NCBI RefSeq assembly: GCF_900116195.1
Contig: NZ_FOZW01000009.1
Location: 62,001 to 126,000, forward strand
From: Alloyangia pacifica
Lineage (GTDB): Bacteria > Pseudomonadota > Alphaproteobacteria > Rhodobacterales > Rhodobacteraceae
Length of the DNA stretch: 64,000 nt
Reading direction: 5' to 3'
A program made the position numbers and the translations under genes. This document shows, piece by piece, positions 9,161 through 18,358 of this stretch; position 1 is the stretch's first letter; every line of letters begins with the position of its first letter. The notes beneath the pieces were generated by a model. The model did not search any database and had not been told where the DNA came from. It was given only the letters and a program-made list of their open reading frames with translations.

Positions 9161-10309
9161 TTGGCGACAGTGACCCTTCGGGGCATTCAGAAAAATTTCA
9201 AGGAAACCGAGGTGCTGCGCGGCATCGATCTGGCGATCGCCGATGGTGAGTTCGTGTCTCTGGTCGGCCCCTCGGGCTGCGGCAAGTCGACCTTGCTGCG
9301 GATCATTGCCGGTTTGGAAAGCGCCAGCGCCGGGGCGATCGAGATCGGCGGCGCGCCGGTGGACGGCCTTCGCGCCGCAGACCGCAACCTGTCGATGGTG
9401 TTCCAGTCCTACGCGCTCTACCCGCATCTGACCGTGGCCGAGAACATCGCCGTACCGCTGCGCATGCGGCAGCTGAGCGCGGCGCAGCGGCTGCCGCTGA
9501 TCGGACGCGCGATGCCGGGGGCGGCGGAACAGAACCGCGAGATCGACGCCCGCGTGATGGAGGCCGCGCGGACGCTGGAAATCGATGGGTTGCTTGAGCG
9601 CAAGCCGGGGCAGCTCTCGGGTGGCCAGCGACAGCGGGTGGCGCTCGGACGGGCACTGGTGCGCTCGCCTGCGGCCTTCCTGCTGGACGAGCCGCTGTCG
9701 AACCTGGACGCCAAGCTGCGCGTTCACACACGGACCGAGATCGCTGAACTACACCGCAGCCTTGCGGCGACCTTCATCTATGTCACCCACGATCAGGTCG
9801 AGGCGATGACCATGTCGGACCGCATCGCGGTGATGATGGGCGGCGAGATCCTGCAGTGCGACGCGCCCGCACGCATCTACGAGGACCCCGCCGACCTGCG
9901 CGTCGCCGAGTTCATCGGCTCACCCCGCATCAACGTGCTGCCCGCCGAGAGCGACGCGACGGGCCGGATCTCGGTGCTGGGAGCCGGCCTGCCGCTGGCC
10001 CTGCCCGGCGGGCGGCAGACCTTGCAACTGGCGCTGCGCCCCGAGGCACTGACCCTGACCCGCATCGACCCGCTGCTGCACGGCTGTGTCGCTCACGCCG
10101 AGAACCTCGGCCACGAGATCTACGTGCAGGTAACGCTGGATGGCGCAGAGCAGCGTGTCGTGCTGCGGGCCGACCCGGCGCTGCAGGCGCAGCTGCACCT
10201 CGGCGCCGAGGTCGGTCTGACCTTCGATCCCGCCCGCGCCCTGATCTTCGACGCCGAGGGCCGCCGGATGCGCAACGTGGTCTCCGCCCTGCAGGAGGTC
10301 CCGGCATGA
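9161..10309 (+). CDS. ABC transporter ATP-binding protein (MalK/UgpC type)
   Basis: 382-residue ATPase. Walker [10 protein letters not shown], the [15 protein letters not shown] signature, Walker B FLLDEP and the switch H in [10 protein letters not shown] are intact. A C-terminal regulatory domain of the MalK/UgpC group follows (about residues 240-382). The start is a TTG at 9161 preceded by GAGGACAGG. Its stop overlaps the next permease start (ATGA at 10306-10309). It powers import through the two permeases downstream. Confidence 0.93.
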   Translation: MATVTLRGIQKNFKETEVLRGIDLAIADGEFVSLVGPSGCGKSTLLRIIAGLESASAGAIEIGGAPVDGLRAADRNLSMVFQSYALYPHLTVAENIAVPLRMRQLSAAQRLPLIGRAMPGAAEQNREIDARVMEAARTLEIDGLLERKPGQLSGGQRQRVALGRALVRSPAAFLLDEPLSNLDAKLRVHTRTEIAELHRSLAATFIYVTHDQVEAMTMSDRIAVMMGGEILQCDAPARIYEDPADLRVAEFIGSPRINVLPAESDATGRISVLGAGLPLALPGGRQTLQLALRPEALTLTRIDPLLHGCVAHAENLGHEIYVQVTLDGAEQRVVLRADPALQAQLHLGAEVGLTFDPARALIFDAEGRRMRNVVSALQEVPA

Positions 10310-11325
10310 CCACCGCCGACACTTTCACCGCCGTGCCCCGCGAGCGCGCTGCTCCCAGCGTCGACCGCAGGCAGGCGGGGACGGGCTGGCTGATGAGCGC
10401 TCCGGCGCTGGCCCTGATGCTGACCATTCTCATCGCCCCTGTGGTGCTGGCACTGGTGCTCAGCTTCACCGACTATTCGCTGGGCAACCCGGGCTTCAAC
10501 TGGGTGGGCTTCGAGAATTACGAGCGCATCTTCACCCGCTCGACCTACGCGAAGATGCTCAGCGCCACCTTCACCTATGTGCTGACGGTGGTGCCGCTGT
10601 CGGTAGGGTTCGGGCTCGGCGCGGCGCTGCTGATCCAGTCGCTGACCCGCGGCGCGGCAATCTACAAGGCGATCTATTTCCTGCCGGTGATGGCGACGCT
10701 GCTGGCGATGACCATCGTCTGGCAGCTCATGTTGCATCCCTCCATCGGGGTGATCAACCGCGGCCTCGAGGCGCTCTGCGCCATGCCGGTCACGCGCGGC
10801 CTTTTCAGCCTGTCGTTCCTCGGCCTTTCCCCCGAGGCGACATGGTTTGGCCGGGTATGCACCGAGGGCACGCCGCTCTGGCTCGGCGACCGGGACTACG
10901 CCATCTGGGTGGTCTGCTTCGTCGGGATCTGGCAGGGCTTCGGCTTCAACATGGTGCTCTATCTGGCAGGGCTCACCGGCGTCTCCCGCGAGCTCTATGC
11001 TGCTGCCGAGATGGATGGCGCGCGCTCCAGCTGGGAGCGCTTCCGGCTGGTGACATGGCCTGCACTGGGGCCAACCACCGTGTTCGTCGTGACCATCACC
11101 TGCATCCGCGCCTTTCAGGCCTTCGACACGGTCGAGGCACTGTTCTCGCCCGGCGGCGGCCCCGGCAAGTCCGCCTACGTGATGATGTTCGCCATCTACG
11201 AAAAGGGGGTCACCCAGAACCTCGTGGGCATCGGAGCCGCGATCACCGTGCTGTTCCTCGTCTTCGTGATGATCCTGACCGTGATCCAGCGCCGGATCAC
11301 CGAACGCAAGGTGCACTACGCATGA
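10306..11325 (+). CDS. ABC transporter permease, MalF/UgpA type, with enlarged periplasmic loop
   Basis: 339 residues, about six membrane segments, with the EAA-type loop [24 protein letters not shown]. The start overlaps the ATPase stop by four bases. Between two membrane segments, a periplasmic loop is longer than is usual for this family, roughly thirty extra residues, and holds two cysteines (ALCAMPV and GRVCTEG). The partner permease has a similar cysteine-bearing insertion. Inner-membrane half of a carbohydrate- or phosphate-ester importer. Confidence 0.9.
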   Translation: MTTADTFTAVPRERAAPSVDRRQAGTGWLMSAPALALMLTILIAPVVLALVLSFTDYSLGNPGFNWVGFENYERIFTRSTYAKMLSATFTYVLTVVPLSVGFGLGAALLIQSLTRGAAIYKAIYFLPVMATLLAMTIVWQLMLHPSIGVINRGLEALCAMPVTRGLFSLSFLGLSPEATWFGRVCTEGTPLWLGDRDYAIWVVCFVGIWQGFGFNMVLYLAGLTGVSRELYAAAEMDGARSSWERFRLVTWPALGPTTVFVVTITCIRAFQAFDTVEALFSPGGGPGKSAYVMMFAIYEKGVTQNLVGIGAAITVLFLVFVMILTVIQRRITERKVHYA

Positions 11326-12296
11326 GCCGCCTTTCCCCCTCCCTGATGATCCGCCACTTCATCCTGCTCATTGGCGCCGCCGTGGTGCTGGCCCCCTTCG
11401 TGGTGATGCTGAGCTACTCGCTGAAGTCCCCCGCCGAGATCGAGCGCGGCACCGGCGGGCTGTTCGGCGCACAGGAAATGATGGTCGATCCCAAATGCGC
11501 CCTGCGCAGCGCGCCGCGCCGCGAGGATGTCGAAGCCGCGCGGGCGCGCTTTCCCGGCGCTGACGACGGCACGATCCTCGCGACGCTCACCAACGAGGCC
11601 CGAGCGGCCTGCGAGGTCCGCCCTGTCGTCTTCAACTACCGCTCGGCGTTTCAGGACGCGCCGCTGCTGCGCTACCTCGCCAACGGCGTGATCGTCACCG
11701 CCTCGATCTTCCTGCTGCAGATGGTGATCGCGCTGCCCGCTGCCTATGCGCTGTCGAAGTTGAAGTTCTGGGGCCGCGAGGCGGTGTTCGGGTTGGTGCT
11801 CTTCTGCCTGCTGATCCCGGTGCATGCCATTGCGCTGCCGCTCTATCTCGGCCTCGCGAAGATTGGCCTCACGAATACCTACGCGGCGCTGGTGGTGCCC
11901 TGGATCGTCTCGGCCTTCGGCATCTTCCTGATGCGGCAGTTCTTCATGACTGTCCCCGACGACCTGGTCGATGCCGCGCGGATGGACGGGATGAGCGAGT
12001 TCGCCATCGTCTGGCGGGTGATGCTGCCGACCGCGATCCCGGCGCTGCTCGCCTTCGCCATCTTCTCGGTTGTGGCGCATTGGAACGACTACTTCTGGCC
12101 GCGCATCGTCGTCACCGGCGACCGCAACCTCTTCACGCCGCCGCTCGGCCTGCGCGAGTTCCAGGCGGGTGCAGACGGCAACCTCTACGGGCCGATGATG
12201 GCGACGGCGACGGTGATCGTCATTCCGCTGATCGTCGCCTTCATGCTGGCCCAGCGTCGCTTCATCGAGGGGATCACCCTTTCGGGCATGAAGTGA
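11322..12296 (+). CDS. ABC transporter permease, MalG/UgpE type, with cysteine-bearing loop insertion
   Basis: 324 residues starting [18 protein letters not shown]. The first periplasmic loop, about residues 40-110, is much longer than the usual MalG/UgpE loop and has two cysteines (DPKCALRSAP and ARAACEVRP) with a charged stretch between. The rest is normal, with the EAA loop VDAARMDGMSEFAIVWRVMLP and a typical end, RRFIEGITLSGMK. The start overlaps the previous stop by four bases. Confidence 0.9.
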   Translation: MSRLSPSLMIRHFILLIGAAVVLAPFVVMLSYSLKSPAEIERGTGGLFGAQEMMVDPKCALRSAPRREDVEAARARFPGADDGTILATLTNEARAACEVRPVVFNYRSAFQDAPLLRYLANGVIVTASIFLLQMVIALPAAYALSKLKFWGREAVFGLVLFCLLIPVHAIALPLYLGLAKIGLTNTYAALVVPWIVSAFGIFLMRQFFMTVPDDLVDAARMDGMSEFAIVWRVMLPTAIPALLAFAIFSVVAHWNDYFWPRIVVTGDRNLFTPPLGLREFQAGADGNLYGPMMATATVIVIPLIVAFMLAQRRFIEGITLSGMK

Positions 12297-12424
12297 CCGG
12301 CAAGGCTCCCGGCGCGCTGACCCTCACCGCCCCGCCGGGGCCCGAAGACCACCCTGCCGGGCCTCCGGTCCGGCAGCCTCTCTCCTCCCTTTCAACGTCA
12401 CCCATCACTCCGGAGCATTCCGAC

Positions 12425-13675
12425 ATGACCAAGCTCACCCTCGGCGCGCTGCTGCTCGCCACCTCCGCCCTGCCCGCCCTCGCGCAGGACGAGGTCACCA
12501 TCGATTTCGTCTACCCCTACGCGTCGCTGTTCGACGTCACTTACGAGGCGATCATGCCCGCCTTCAAAGCGGCGCATCCCAACATCACCGTCAACATCCG
12601 CGCCTCTTACGAGGAATACGAGGATGCCTCCAACACCGTCCTGCGCGAGGCGGTCTCGGGCAATCTGCCGGATGTGACCATGCAGGGCCTCAACCGCCAG
12701 CAGATCCTCGTGGATCGCGGCATCGCACGGTCGCTCGAGCCGTTCATCGCCGAAGAGGCCGACTTCCAGAAGGACGGATACCATCAGGCAATGCTGTCGC
12801 TCTCGACCTTCGACGGCGATGTCTACGGCCTGCCCTTCTCGGTCTCGCTGCCGGTGGGCTACTACAACCTCGACACGCTCGCCGCGGCTGGCGTCGAGGA
12901 GCTGCCGACCACTTGGGACGAGGTCATCGGCACCTGCAAGGCGCTGATCGACTCGGGCGTCAGCAACCCGATCTATTGGGACTGGGCGATCACCGGCAAC
13001 TGGTTCTTCCAGGCGCTGATGTGGACCCAGGGCGTCGCCCCGGTCGAGGATGGCCACATCAACATGGACACCCCCGAGGCGCTGCGCACGCTGGAAACGG
13101 TCAAGGCGATCGTGGACGGCTGCAACATGCGCAACCTGACGGGTGACGAGGCGGTCTCGGCCTTTGCCGCAGGCGAGCTGCCGCTGATGTATACCTCGAC
13201 CTCGAACGTCGGGCGGATGATGACCATCAAGGCCGACTTCGACTTCGACACTGGCGCGTTCCCGGGCCTCGACGGCACGCCGGACGGCCTGCCCGCAGGC
13301 GGCAACGCTGCGGTCATGACCTCGACCTCCGAAGACCCCGCCGTGCGCGAGGCGGCCTGGCAGTGGATCAAGTTCATCACCTCCGGCGAAGGCGCGGCGG
13401 AAGTCGCCCGCACCACCGGCTACATGCCGCCGAACCAGGCCGCCAACGACATCATTCTTGCGGATTTCTACGCGCAGAACCCGCAGAAGGCGACCGCCGT
13501 CGAACAGCTGCCCCTGCTGCGGGACTGGCAGGCCTATCCGGGCGACAACGGTCTGGCGATCACCCAGGTGATCTACGACGGGCTCGAGCGCATCGTCACG
13601 GGCGACGCGCAGGACATGGAAGAGCTGCAGCAGGAGCTCACCGAAGAAATCGAGGACCTTCTGCCGCGCGGCTGA
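12425..13675 (+). CDS. ABC sugar-type solute-binding protein
   Basis: 416-residue family 1 binding protein. The signal peptide MTKLTLGALLLATSALPALA is followed by QDEVTIDFVYPYAS. Regions such as GLPFSVSLPVGYYN and PLMYTSTSNVGRM are typical of UgpB/MalE-like proteins. It follows the second permease by 128 bases and is followed by a hairpin at 13691. UgpB-type proteins bind glycerol-3-phosphate or its diesters, and the two phosphatase genes downstream make a phosphate ester a reasonable guess here. Confidence 0.9.
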   Translation: MTKLTLGALLLATSALPALAQDEVTIDFVYPYASLFDVTYEAIMPAFKAAHPNITVNIRASYEEYEDASNTVLREAVSGNLPDVTMQGLNRQQILVDRGIARSLEPFIAEEADFQKDGYHQAMLSLSTFDGDVYGLPFSVSLPVGYYNLDTLAAAGVEELPTTWDEVIGTCKALIDSGVSNPIYWDWAITGNWFFQALMWTQGVAPVEDGHINMDTPEALRTLETVKAIVDGCNMRNLTGDEAVSAFAAGELPLMYTSTSNVGRMMTIKADFDFDTGAFPGLDGTPDGLPAGGNAAVMTSTSEDPAVREAAWQWIKFITSGEGAAEVARTTGYMPPNQAANDIILADFYAQNPQKATAVEQLPLLRDWQAYPGDNGLAITQVIYDGLERIVTGDAQDMEELQQELTEEIEDLLPRG

Positions 13676-13690
13676 ACGTTGCCTGACACG

Positions 13691-13717
13691 AGGGGTGGCG
13701 CGCTGCGTGCCACCCCT
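13691..13717 (+). terminator. Hairpin after the binding-protein gene
   Basis: AGGGGTGGC (13691-13699) pairs with GCCACCCCT (13709-13717), a 9-base stem closed by a 9-base loop and followed by TCT. It starts 16 bases after the binding-protein stop and 20 bases before the next gene. It could be a leaky terminator or a 3' end stabiliser that lowers downstream expression. Confidence 0.65.
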
Positions 13718-13737
13718 TCTCCATCCCCTCTCACAGC

Positions 13738-14601
13738 GTGACACTCATGAAATTTATCCACCTCACCGATACCCACGTCATCGGCGGCAACCGCACACTG
13801 TATGGTGCCAACCCGGCCCGCCGCCTCGCACTGGCGGTCGACAGCATCAATGCCGAGCATGGCGATGCCGCCTTCACCGTTGTCACCGGCGATCTGACCC
13901 ACTGGGGAGACGCGGATGCCTATGCTGCCTTCGAGGCGCAGATCCGCCGCCTGGCAATGCCTCTGGTGCTGATGGTGGGAAACCACGACGACTCCGCCGC
14001 GTTCGCTGATCGTTTTCCCGAGGTGGCGCGCGACGAGCACGGCTTCGTGCAGTCGCGCCGCGAGACGCCGCAGGGCACCTGCCTCTTTCTCGACACCAAG
14101 CAGCCAGGCACTCACGCGGGTGGCTATTGTGCGCAGCGCCTCGCCTGGCTGAAACGGCAACTCGAAGCCACCGACGGTCCGGTCTTCCTGTTCATGCATC
14201 ACCCGCCCTTCCGCCATGGCATCAAGTCGATGGACGCGATCATGATGCAGGACCACGAAGCATTCTGGCAGGTGATCGAGCCGCACCGCGCACGCATCCG
14301 GCACCTGTTCTTCGGCCATGTACACCGGGCGATCTTCGGCAATTGGCGCGGCATCTCTTATTCGTGCATGCGTGGGCTGAACCACCAAGTGGCGCTCGAT
14401 CTGGTCTCCGACGCCGCCAGCATTCCCGGCGATCTGGCCGAGCCCGCATACGGTGTGGTGCTGTGTGACACCGATTGCGTGACCGTCCACCTGCACGAGT
14501 TTGCCAGCCGAGCACCCCGGTTTCCGTTGAACGCGTCGGAGCATGAGTTCGGTGAGCAGTATGCGACCTCGATGGTGCATCCGGGCTTTCGCGATCTATG
14601 A
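13738..14601 (+). CDS. Metallophosphoesterase (cyclic-nucleotide/glycerophosphodiester phosphodiesterase type)
   Basis: 287 residues of the calcineurin-like fold in the CpdA/GpdQ group. The five metal-binding blocks are all present: LTDTHVIGG, VTGDLTHWGD, GNHDD, MHHPPF and GHVHR. There is no signal peptide, so it acts in the cytoplasm. It may start at 13738 or at the ATG 13747 (MKFIHLTDTH). It ends in an ATGA overlap with the HAD gene. Together they would split a phosphodiester and then dephosphorylate the product; this is inference from context. Confidence 0.88.
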   Translation: MTLMKFIHLTDTHVIGGNRTLYGANPARRLALAVDSINAEHGDAAFTVVTGDLTHWGDADAYAAFEAQIRRLAMPLVLMVGNHDDSAAFADRFPEVARDEHGFVQSRRETPQGTCLFLDTKQPGTHAGGYCAQRLAWLKRQLEATDGPVFLFMHHPPFRHGIKSMDAIMMQDHEAFWQVIEPHRARIRHLFFGHVHRAIFGNWRGISYSCMRGLNHQVALDLVSDAASIPGDLAEPAYGVVLCDTDCVTVHLHEFASRAPRFPLNASEHEFGEQYATSMVHPGFRDL

Positions 14602-15380
14602 ACCTCGGAACCAACTGCGACACACCGCACGGTGTGACTGATCAGCGTGCCGCGCAAGCGCGAAAACTTCTGGACCGCGCTGAACGCATTCTGTGCGATC
14701 TCGACGGTTGCCTGATCTCCGGTGCCCGGGTTCTTCCGGGTGCGGAGGCCTTCGTGCGGCACTATGCTTCGCGCCTCGTTCTGGTGAGCAACAATTCGAC
14801 GGACACGGCCAAGACCCTCGCGGGAAGACTTGCTGCAATGGGGCTGCCGATTTCCGCTGACCGCATCAGGCTGGCGGGCGAGGCGGCGCTCGGATTCGCA
14901 TGCAAGACCGCGTCCTCAGGCAAGGTTCTTCTCTTGGCGGGAGCCACGATTCAGCAACGTGCCCAAGAACTCGGTCTGCGTCCGGACACCGCTTCGCCAG
15001 AGGCAGTCATACTTTGCCGGGATGCAACGCGCGGCCAGTTGGAACGCGCGCTGCCGCTACTGTCGAAAGGTGTGCCACTGATCGTGGCCAACCCTGATCT
15101 TACTCACCCCGGCGAACATGGACCGGTCATCGAGACCGGCGCGCTCGCGGCCCTCTTGCGGGCCTGCGTTCGGCCGCAGGTAACCCACGTGGTGGGCAAG
15201 CCCTCGGCGTATCTTTTCCAGACGGCCCTTGGGCCGGTTCCGCCCCGGAAGGCCGTCATGATCGGCGACAATCGCGATACCGACATCGCCGGCGCCCAGG
15301 AGCTCGGGATTCCGTCCCTCCACGTCGGCCCTGACGCTATGCGCTTTGGCTTGCCCGGAATTTCCAGTCTGACAGGCTAG
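14598..15380 (+). CDS. HAD-IIA superfamily phosphatase (NagD-like)
   Basis: 260 residues. Nucleophile motif ILCDLDGCLISG near residue 32, motif II LVSNNST, and motif III/IV VMIGDNRDTDIAGAQELGIPSLHV with VGKPSAYLF before it. The NagD/p-nitrophenylphosphatase group hydrolyses sugar and glycerol phosphates. The start overlaps the phosphoesterase stop by four bases, so it is the last gene of the operon that starts at 9161. Confidence 0.87.
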   Translation: MNLGTNCDTPHGVTDQRAAQARKLLDRAERILCDLDGCLISGARVLPGAEAFVRHYASRLVLVSNNSTDTAKTLAGRLAAMGLPISADRIRLAGEAALGFACKTASSGKVLLLAGATIQQRAQELGLRPDTASPEAVILCRDATRGQLERALPLLSKGVPLIVANPDLTHPGEHGPVIETGALAALLRACVRPQVTHVVGKPSAYLFQTALGPVPPRKAVMIGDNRDTDIAGAQELGIPSLHVGPDAMRFGLPGISSLTG

Positions 15381-15499
15381 CAACTCCTGAGGTTGCCGAC
15401 CGTTGCGCAAGTGCCTTTGACTTCTGAGCAAGGTGATCGAGTGCGGTCTTCTGTCAGGCCTGTTCGTGCGGCATTTCCAGAAGGCTGGCCGGATGGTGA

Positions 15500-15797
15500 T
15501 CTGCGGAACGGGTCCACATCTGTATCTCGAGCTTGTGCGATCACGGTAACGATGCCCTCGTGCGGTTTTCCGGCGTCGCGCAGTCGCTGCGCGAAGGCTT
15601 CCAGGGCGGGATCGTGATTTGCAGCGACGAGGGCGGGGGCGCTGGAACAGGACATGCCGCGGGGCGCGCTGTCCTCCGGCGATGGTTCGAGTGCCCCCGC
15701 AACACACCGCTGTCGCGCGCTTTGGCGCGAGCCCGGTCAGGTCTGCGGCCCGTTCTCCGGCGGCAGACGGGTGAACCGCCGGTGTGTGGAGCTCGGG
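15500..15797 (-). pseudogene. IS110-family transposase, C-terminal fragment
   Basis: On the minus strand, pieces in shifting frames match the end of an IS110-group transposase: PELHTP, then ADLTGLAP, then RTIAGGQRAPRHVLFQ, then ALVAANHDPALEAFAQRLRD and GKPHEGIVTVIA. At least two frameshifts and loss of the catalytic N-terminus make it a dead remnant. The rest of 15381-16080 has no recognisable gene. It lies between two phosphatase-bearing ABC cassettes. Confidence 0.75.
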
Positions 15798-16086
15798 TGC
15801 CGCCGCGAAGGGCCCGGAGCTGTGTCGCTCACCCAGGAAGTTTGCCGGAGCGGAACGCGAGCTCCTTTCTGGCGGATGGCGCAATTCGCGTTCGCATGAC
15901 CCGATCGAGACTTGAGGTCTGCGCATCGTCCGTCGGCTCCTCCAGCCAGCCGAAAATGGTGCCTTCACTGCGATGATATCGCCTCCTCTCCACTCTGAGA
16001 GGGCCACTCTTCGGCGAGCCTGGTGACGACACCAGACAAAATTCCATGCCGTCATGCGGACGTTACGAATCCTCGATACTTCGCGC

Positions 16087-16100
16087 TGGAAACGTTTCCA
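16087..16100. promoter_or_regulatory. LacI-type operator palindrome
   Basis: TGGAAACGTTTCCA is a perfect 14-base palindrome with the central CG typical of LacI/GalR operators. It lies 12 bases before the start of the LacI-family gene, so it can block transcription of that gene and of the ABC operon that follows without a new promoter interval. Autoregulation is inferred. Confidence 0.65.
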
Positions 16101-16112
16101 TCGAGGGCCGAC

Positions 16113-17201
16113 ATGGCGCGGAGCAGCAAGATCACGATCAGGGACGTCGCGGCGCGCGCGGGCTGCGGTGTGGCCACCGCCAGCCGCGTGCTGAACCGCT
16201 CCGGCGCCACCAGCGCCGACAGCCGGGAACGGGTCGAGCGCGCCGCCGCAGAGCTGGGGTTTTCCTTTTCCGCGATCGGGCGCGCACTGCAGAGCAGCCG
16301 GTCGATGACGGTAGGCGTGCTGGTGCCGTCGCTTGCGAACCCGGTATTTGCCGAGGCCGTGCAGGGCACGCAGGAAGAGCTGCGCGATGCTGGCTACCAA
16401 TGCCTCATCGCCAGTTCGACCTACGATCCGGCCCGCGACGCCGAGGCGCTCGGGGTGCTGACCGCCAAGCAGGTGGACGGGCTGATCGTCACCATGGTTG
16501 CCCCCGAGGAGAGCCCCGCCCTGGGGGCCGCGCGCACAAGGGACATTCCCGCCGTCCTGATGTTTCACGACCCGCGCGCCGGCCTGCTGTCGGCACATGT
16601 CGACAATGCCGCCGCCGCCCGCGAGGTCGCGCGCCAATGCGCCGCCGCCGGTCACCGTGCCACCGGCTTTCTCGCGCTCAGGTTCTCGACCTCGGACCGC
16701 TCCCGCGCGCGGTTCACCGGCTTCACCCAGGGCTGCGCCGAGCTCGGCATGGCCGCGCCGGTGCTCGTCGAGGTCTCGGAAGCCGAGGCCGCCAGCCCGG
16801 ATGCCCTCGCCCGGACGCTTGCGGCCCACCCCGATCTCACCGCGATCTTCGCCTCCAACGACTTCCTCGCGATCGCGCTGCAGCGCGCTGCGCGCGAGCT
16901 GGGGCTGCGGGTGCCGCGGGATTTGTCGGTGGTCGGATTCGACGGGATCGAGATCGGGCGTCACCTGGACCGGCCGCTCACAACGGTCGAGACCGATCCT
17001 GAAGCCATGGGCCGTCAAGCAGCCCGCCTGCTTCTTGCCATGCTGCGGGGAGAAACGCCGGAGCAGCCGGCCCCCCTGCCCTTCACCTTCCGTCCCGGCG
17101 CGACGCTTGCCGCACCGGCGGAGGATCGCGACGACGACCGGGCAGCCACCCGATCGCCGTCAGCCCATCCCGACCAAAATCCATCTCTCAAACGAACCTG
17201 A
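16113..17201 (+). CDS. LacI family transcriptional regulator
   Basis: 362 residues starting MARSSKITIRDVAARAGCGV. The LacI helix-turn-helix and hinge (VATASRVLNRSG) are followed by a sugar-binding-like effector domain (VGVLVPSLANPVFAEAVQGTQ). The frame is open upstream to 16023, but this ATG puts the DNA-binding helix at the usual place. Only 12 bases separate its stop from the binding-protein gene, so it heads the 16113-21798 operon. Confidence 0.93.
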   Translation: MARSSKITIRDVAARAGCGVATASRVLNRSGATSADSRERVERAAAELGFSFSAIGRALQSSRSMTVGVLVPSLANPVFAEAVQGTQEELRDAGYQCLIASSTYDPARDAEALGVLTAKQVDGLIVTMVAPEESPALGAARTRDIPAVLMFHDPRAGLLSAHVDNAAAAREVARQCAAAGHRATGFLALRFSTSDRSRARFTGFTQGCAELGMAAPVLVEVSEAEAASPDALARTLAAHPDLTAIFASNDFLAIALQRAARELGLRVPRDLSVVGFDGIEIGRHLDRPLTTVETDPEAMGRQAARLLLAMLRGETPEQPAPLPFTFRPGATLAAPAEDRDDDRAATRSPSAHPDQNPSLKRT

Positions 17202-17213
17202 CAGGACGAACAG

Positions 17214-18224
17214 ATGTCTCATACCGCCCGTGTTGCCATGGTGGCAATTGCTCTTGCGACGCCCTTCCTCGCGAACCCTGCCGCGGCCGAAGACGCCGTG
17301 TGCTACAACTGCCCGCCGGAGTGGGCGGACTGGTCCTCGATGCTGGACGCGCTGGACAGCGAGATCGGCGTGCAGATGCCGCATGACAACAAGAACTCCG
17401 GCCAGACCTTCGCGCAGCTGGTCGCCGAGCGCGACAACCCGGTGGCGGACGTGGCCTATTACGGCGTCACCACCGGCATCAAGGCCGCTGTCGAGGGGCT
17501 GGTGCAGCCTTACAAGCCCGAGGGCTTCGATGACGTCCCCGAGGGGCTCAAGGATCCCGAGGGCAAGTGGGTTGCCGTCCACTACGGCACCATCGGCTTT
17601 TTCGTGAACGTCGACGCGCTCGGCGGCGCGCCCGTGCCGCAGTGCTTCGCCGATCTGACCAAGCCCGAGTATCGCGGAATGGTGGGCTATCTCGACCCGT
17701 CGTCGGCCTTTGTCGGCTATGCGGCCGCCGTGGCCGCCAATCTCGCCTTCGACGGTGACCTCGACAACTTCGACCCGGCCATCAAGTACTTCTCCGAGCT
17801 GGCTCAGAACGATCCGATGGTGCCCAAGCAGACCTCCTACGCGCGCGTCGTCTCGGGCGAGATCCCGATCCTCTTCGACTATGACTTCAACGCCTATCGC
17901 GCCAAATACCAGGAAGACGGCAACTTCGAGTTCGTCCTGCCCTGCGAAGGCTCGGTTCGCGTGCCCTATGTGATGGGCCTCGTGGCCGATGCGCCCCACG
18001 CCGAGACCGGCAAGAAGGTCCTCGACTTCATCCTTTCGGACGAGGGTCAGGCGATCTGGACCAACGCCTACCTGCAGCCCGCCCGCCCGGTCGAGCTGCC
18101 CGCAGAAGTCGCCGCGAAGTTCCTGCCCGCCTCCGAATACGAGCGCGCGGTCGCGGTCGACTACGCAAAGATGGAGGCGGTCCAGCAGGCCTTTGGCGAG
18201 CGCTACCTGTCGGACGTGAAGTGA
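17214..18224 (+). CDS. ABC solute-binding protein (PotD/FbpA/AEP-binding type)
   Basis: 336 residues. The signal peptide ends at NPAAA, before EDAVCYNCPPEWADWSSML, which puts a CxxC pair at the start of the mature protein. Segments ERDNPVADVAYYG, YLDPSSAFVGYAAAVAANL and PILFDYDFNAYRAKYQ fit the spermidine/iron/2-aminoethylphosphonate group. Its partners are the two permeases, the ATPase and a metallophosphoesterase. A phosphorus-containing ligand is possible; the ligand cannot be read directly. Confidence 0.88.
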   Translation: MSHTARVAMVAIALATPFLANPAAAEDAVCYNCPPEWADWSSMLDALDSEIGVQMPHDNKNSGQTFAQLVAERDNPVADVAYYGVTTGIKAAVEGLVQPYKPEGFDDVPEGLKDPEGKWVAVHYGTIGFFVNVDALGGAPVPQCFADLTKPEYRGMVGYLDPSSAFVGYAAAVAANLAFDGDLDNFDPAIKYFSELAQNDPMVPKQTSYARVVSGEIPILFDYDFNAYRAKYQEDGNFEFVLPCEGSVRVPYVMGLVADAPHAETGKKVLDFILSDEGQAIWTNAYLQPARPVELPAEVAAKFLPASEYERAVAVDYAKMEAVQQAFGERYLSDVK

Positions 18225-18358
18225 TGCCGCGCCCGGGGGAGATCAGCTCCTCCGGGCCGACATACCGCAGGAGCCGCTCCCGGGCGGCTCCGAATTTTCC
18301 CCGAGCGGGCCGAAGGCCCGAAACGTTCCCAAGCGGGCCAATGGCCCGAAAGTCCCAC
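18225..18358 (+). repeat. Intercistronic hairpins between binding protein and permease
   Basis: This 134-base gap holds GGAGCCGC/GCGGCTCC (18270-18277 and 18284-18291, loop TCCCGG) followed by AATTTT. Two near-identical small hairpins follow: CGGGCC-GAA-GGCCCG at 18306-18320 and CGGGCC-AAT-GGCCCG at 18334-18348. The frame stays open through the gap from a GTG at 18221, but the translation is low in complexity and the permease clearly starts at 18359. Confidence 0.65.

Noticed and set aside
12398-13744. 448-codon antisense frame over the binding-protein gene
   Set aside because: The plus strand encodes a clear signal peptide and binding protein; the antisense product has no recognisable motif. 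The same reasoning removed similar frames at 42014-43276, 55057-56247 and 5830-6891.
15057-17018. 653-codon open frame on the minus strand across the IS110 fragment and the LacI gene
   Set aside because: It runs antisense to the HAD and LacI genes, has low-complexity Arg/Gly-rich sequence and no domain; it is a by-product of high GC. Only the short stretch matching IS110 was kept.
18221-18358. N-terminal extension of the PotB-like permease from GTG 18221
   Set aside because: The translated extension is Arg/Pro-rich and coded by hairpin-forming repeats; the family N-terminus begins at 18359.
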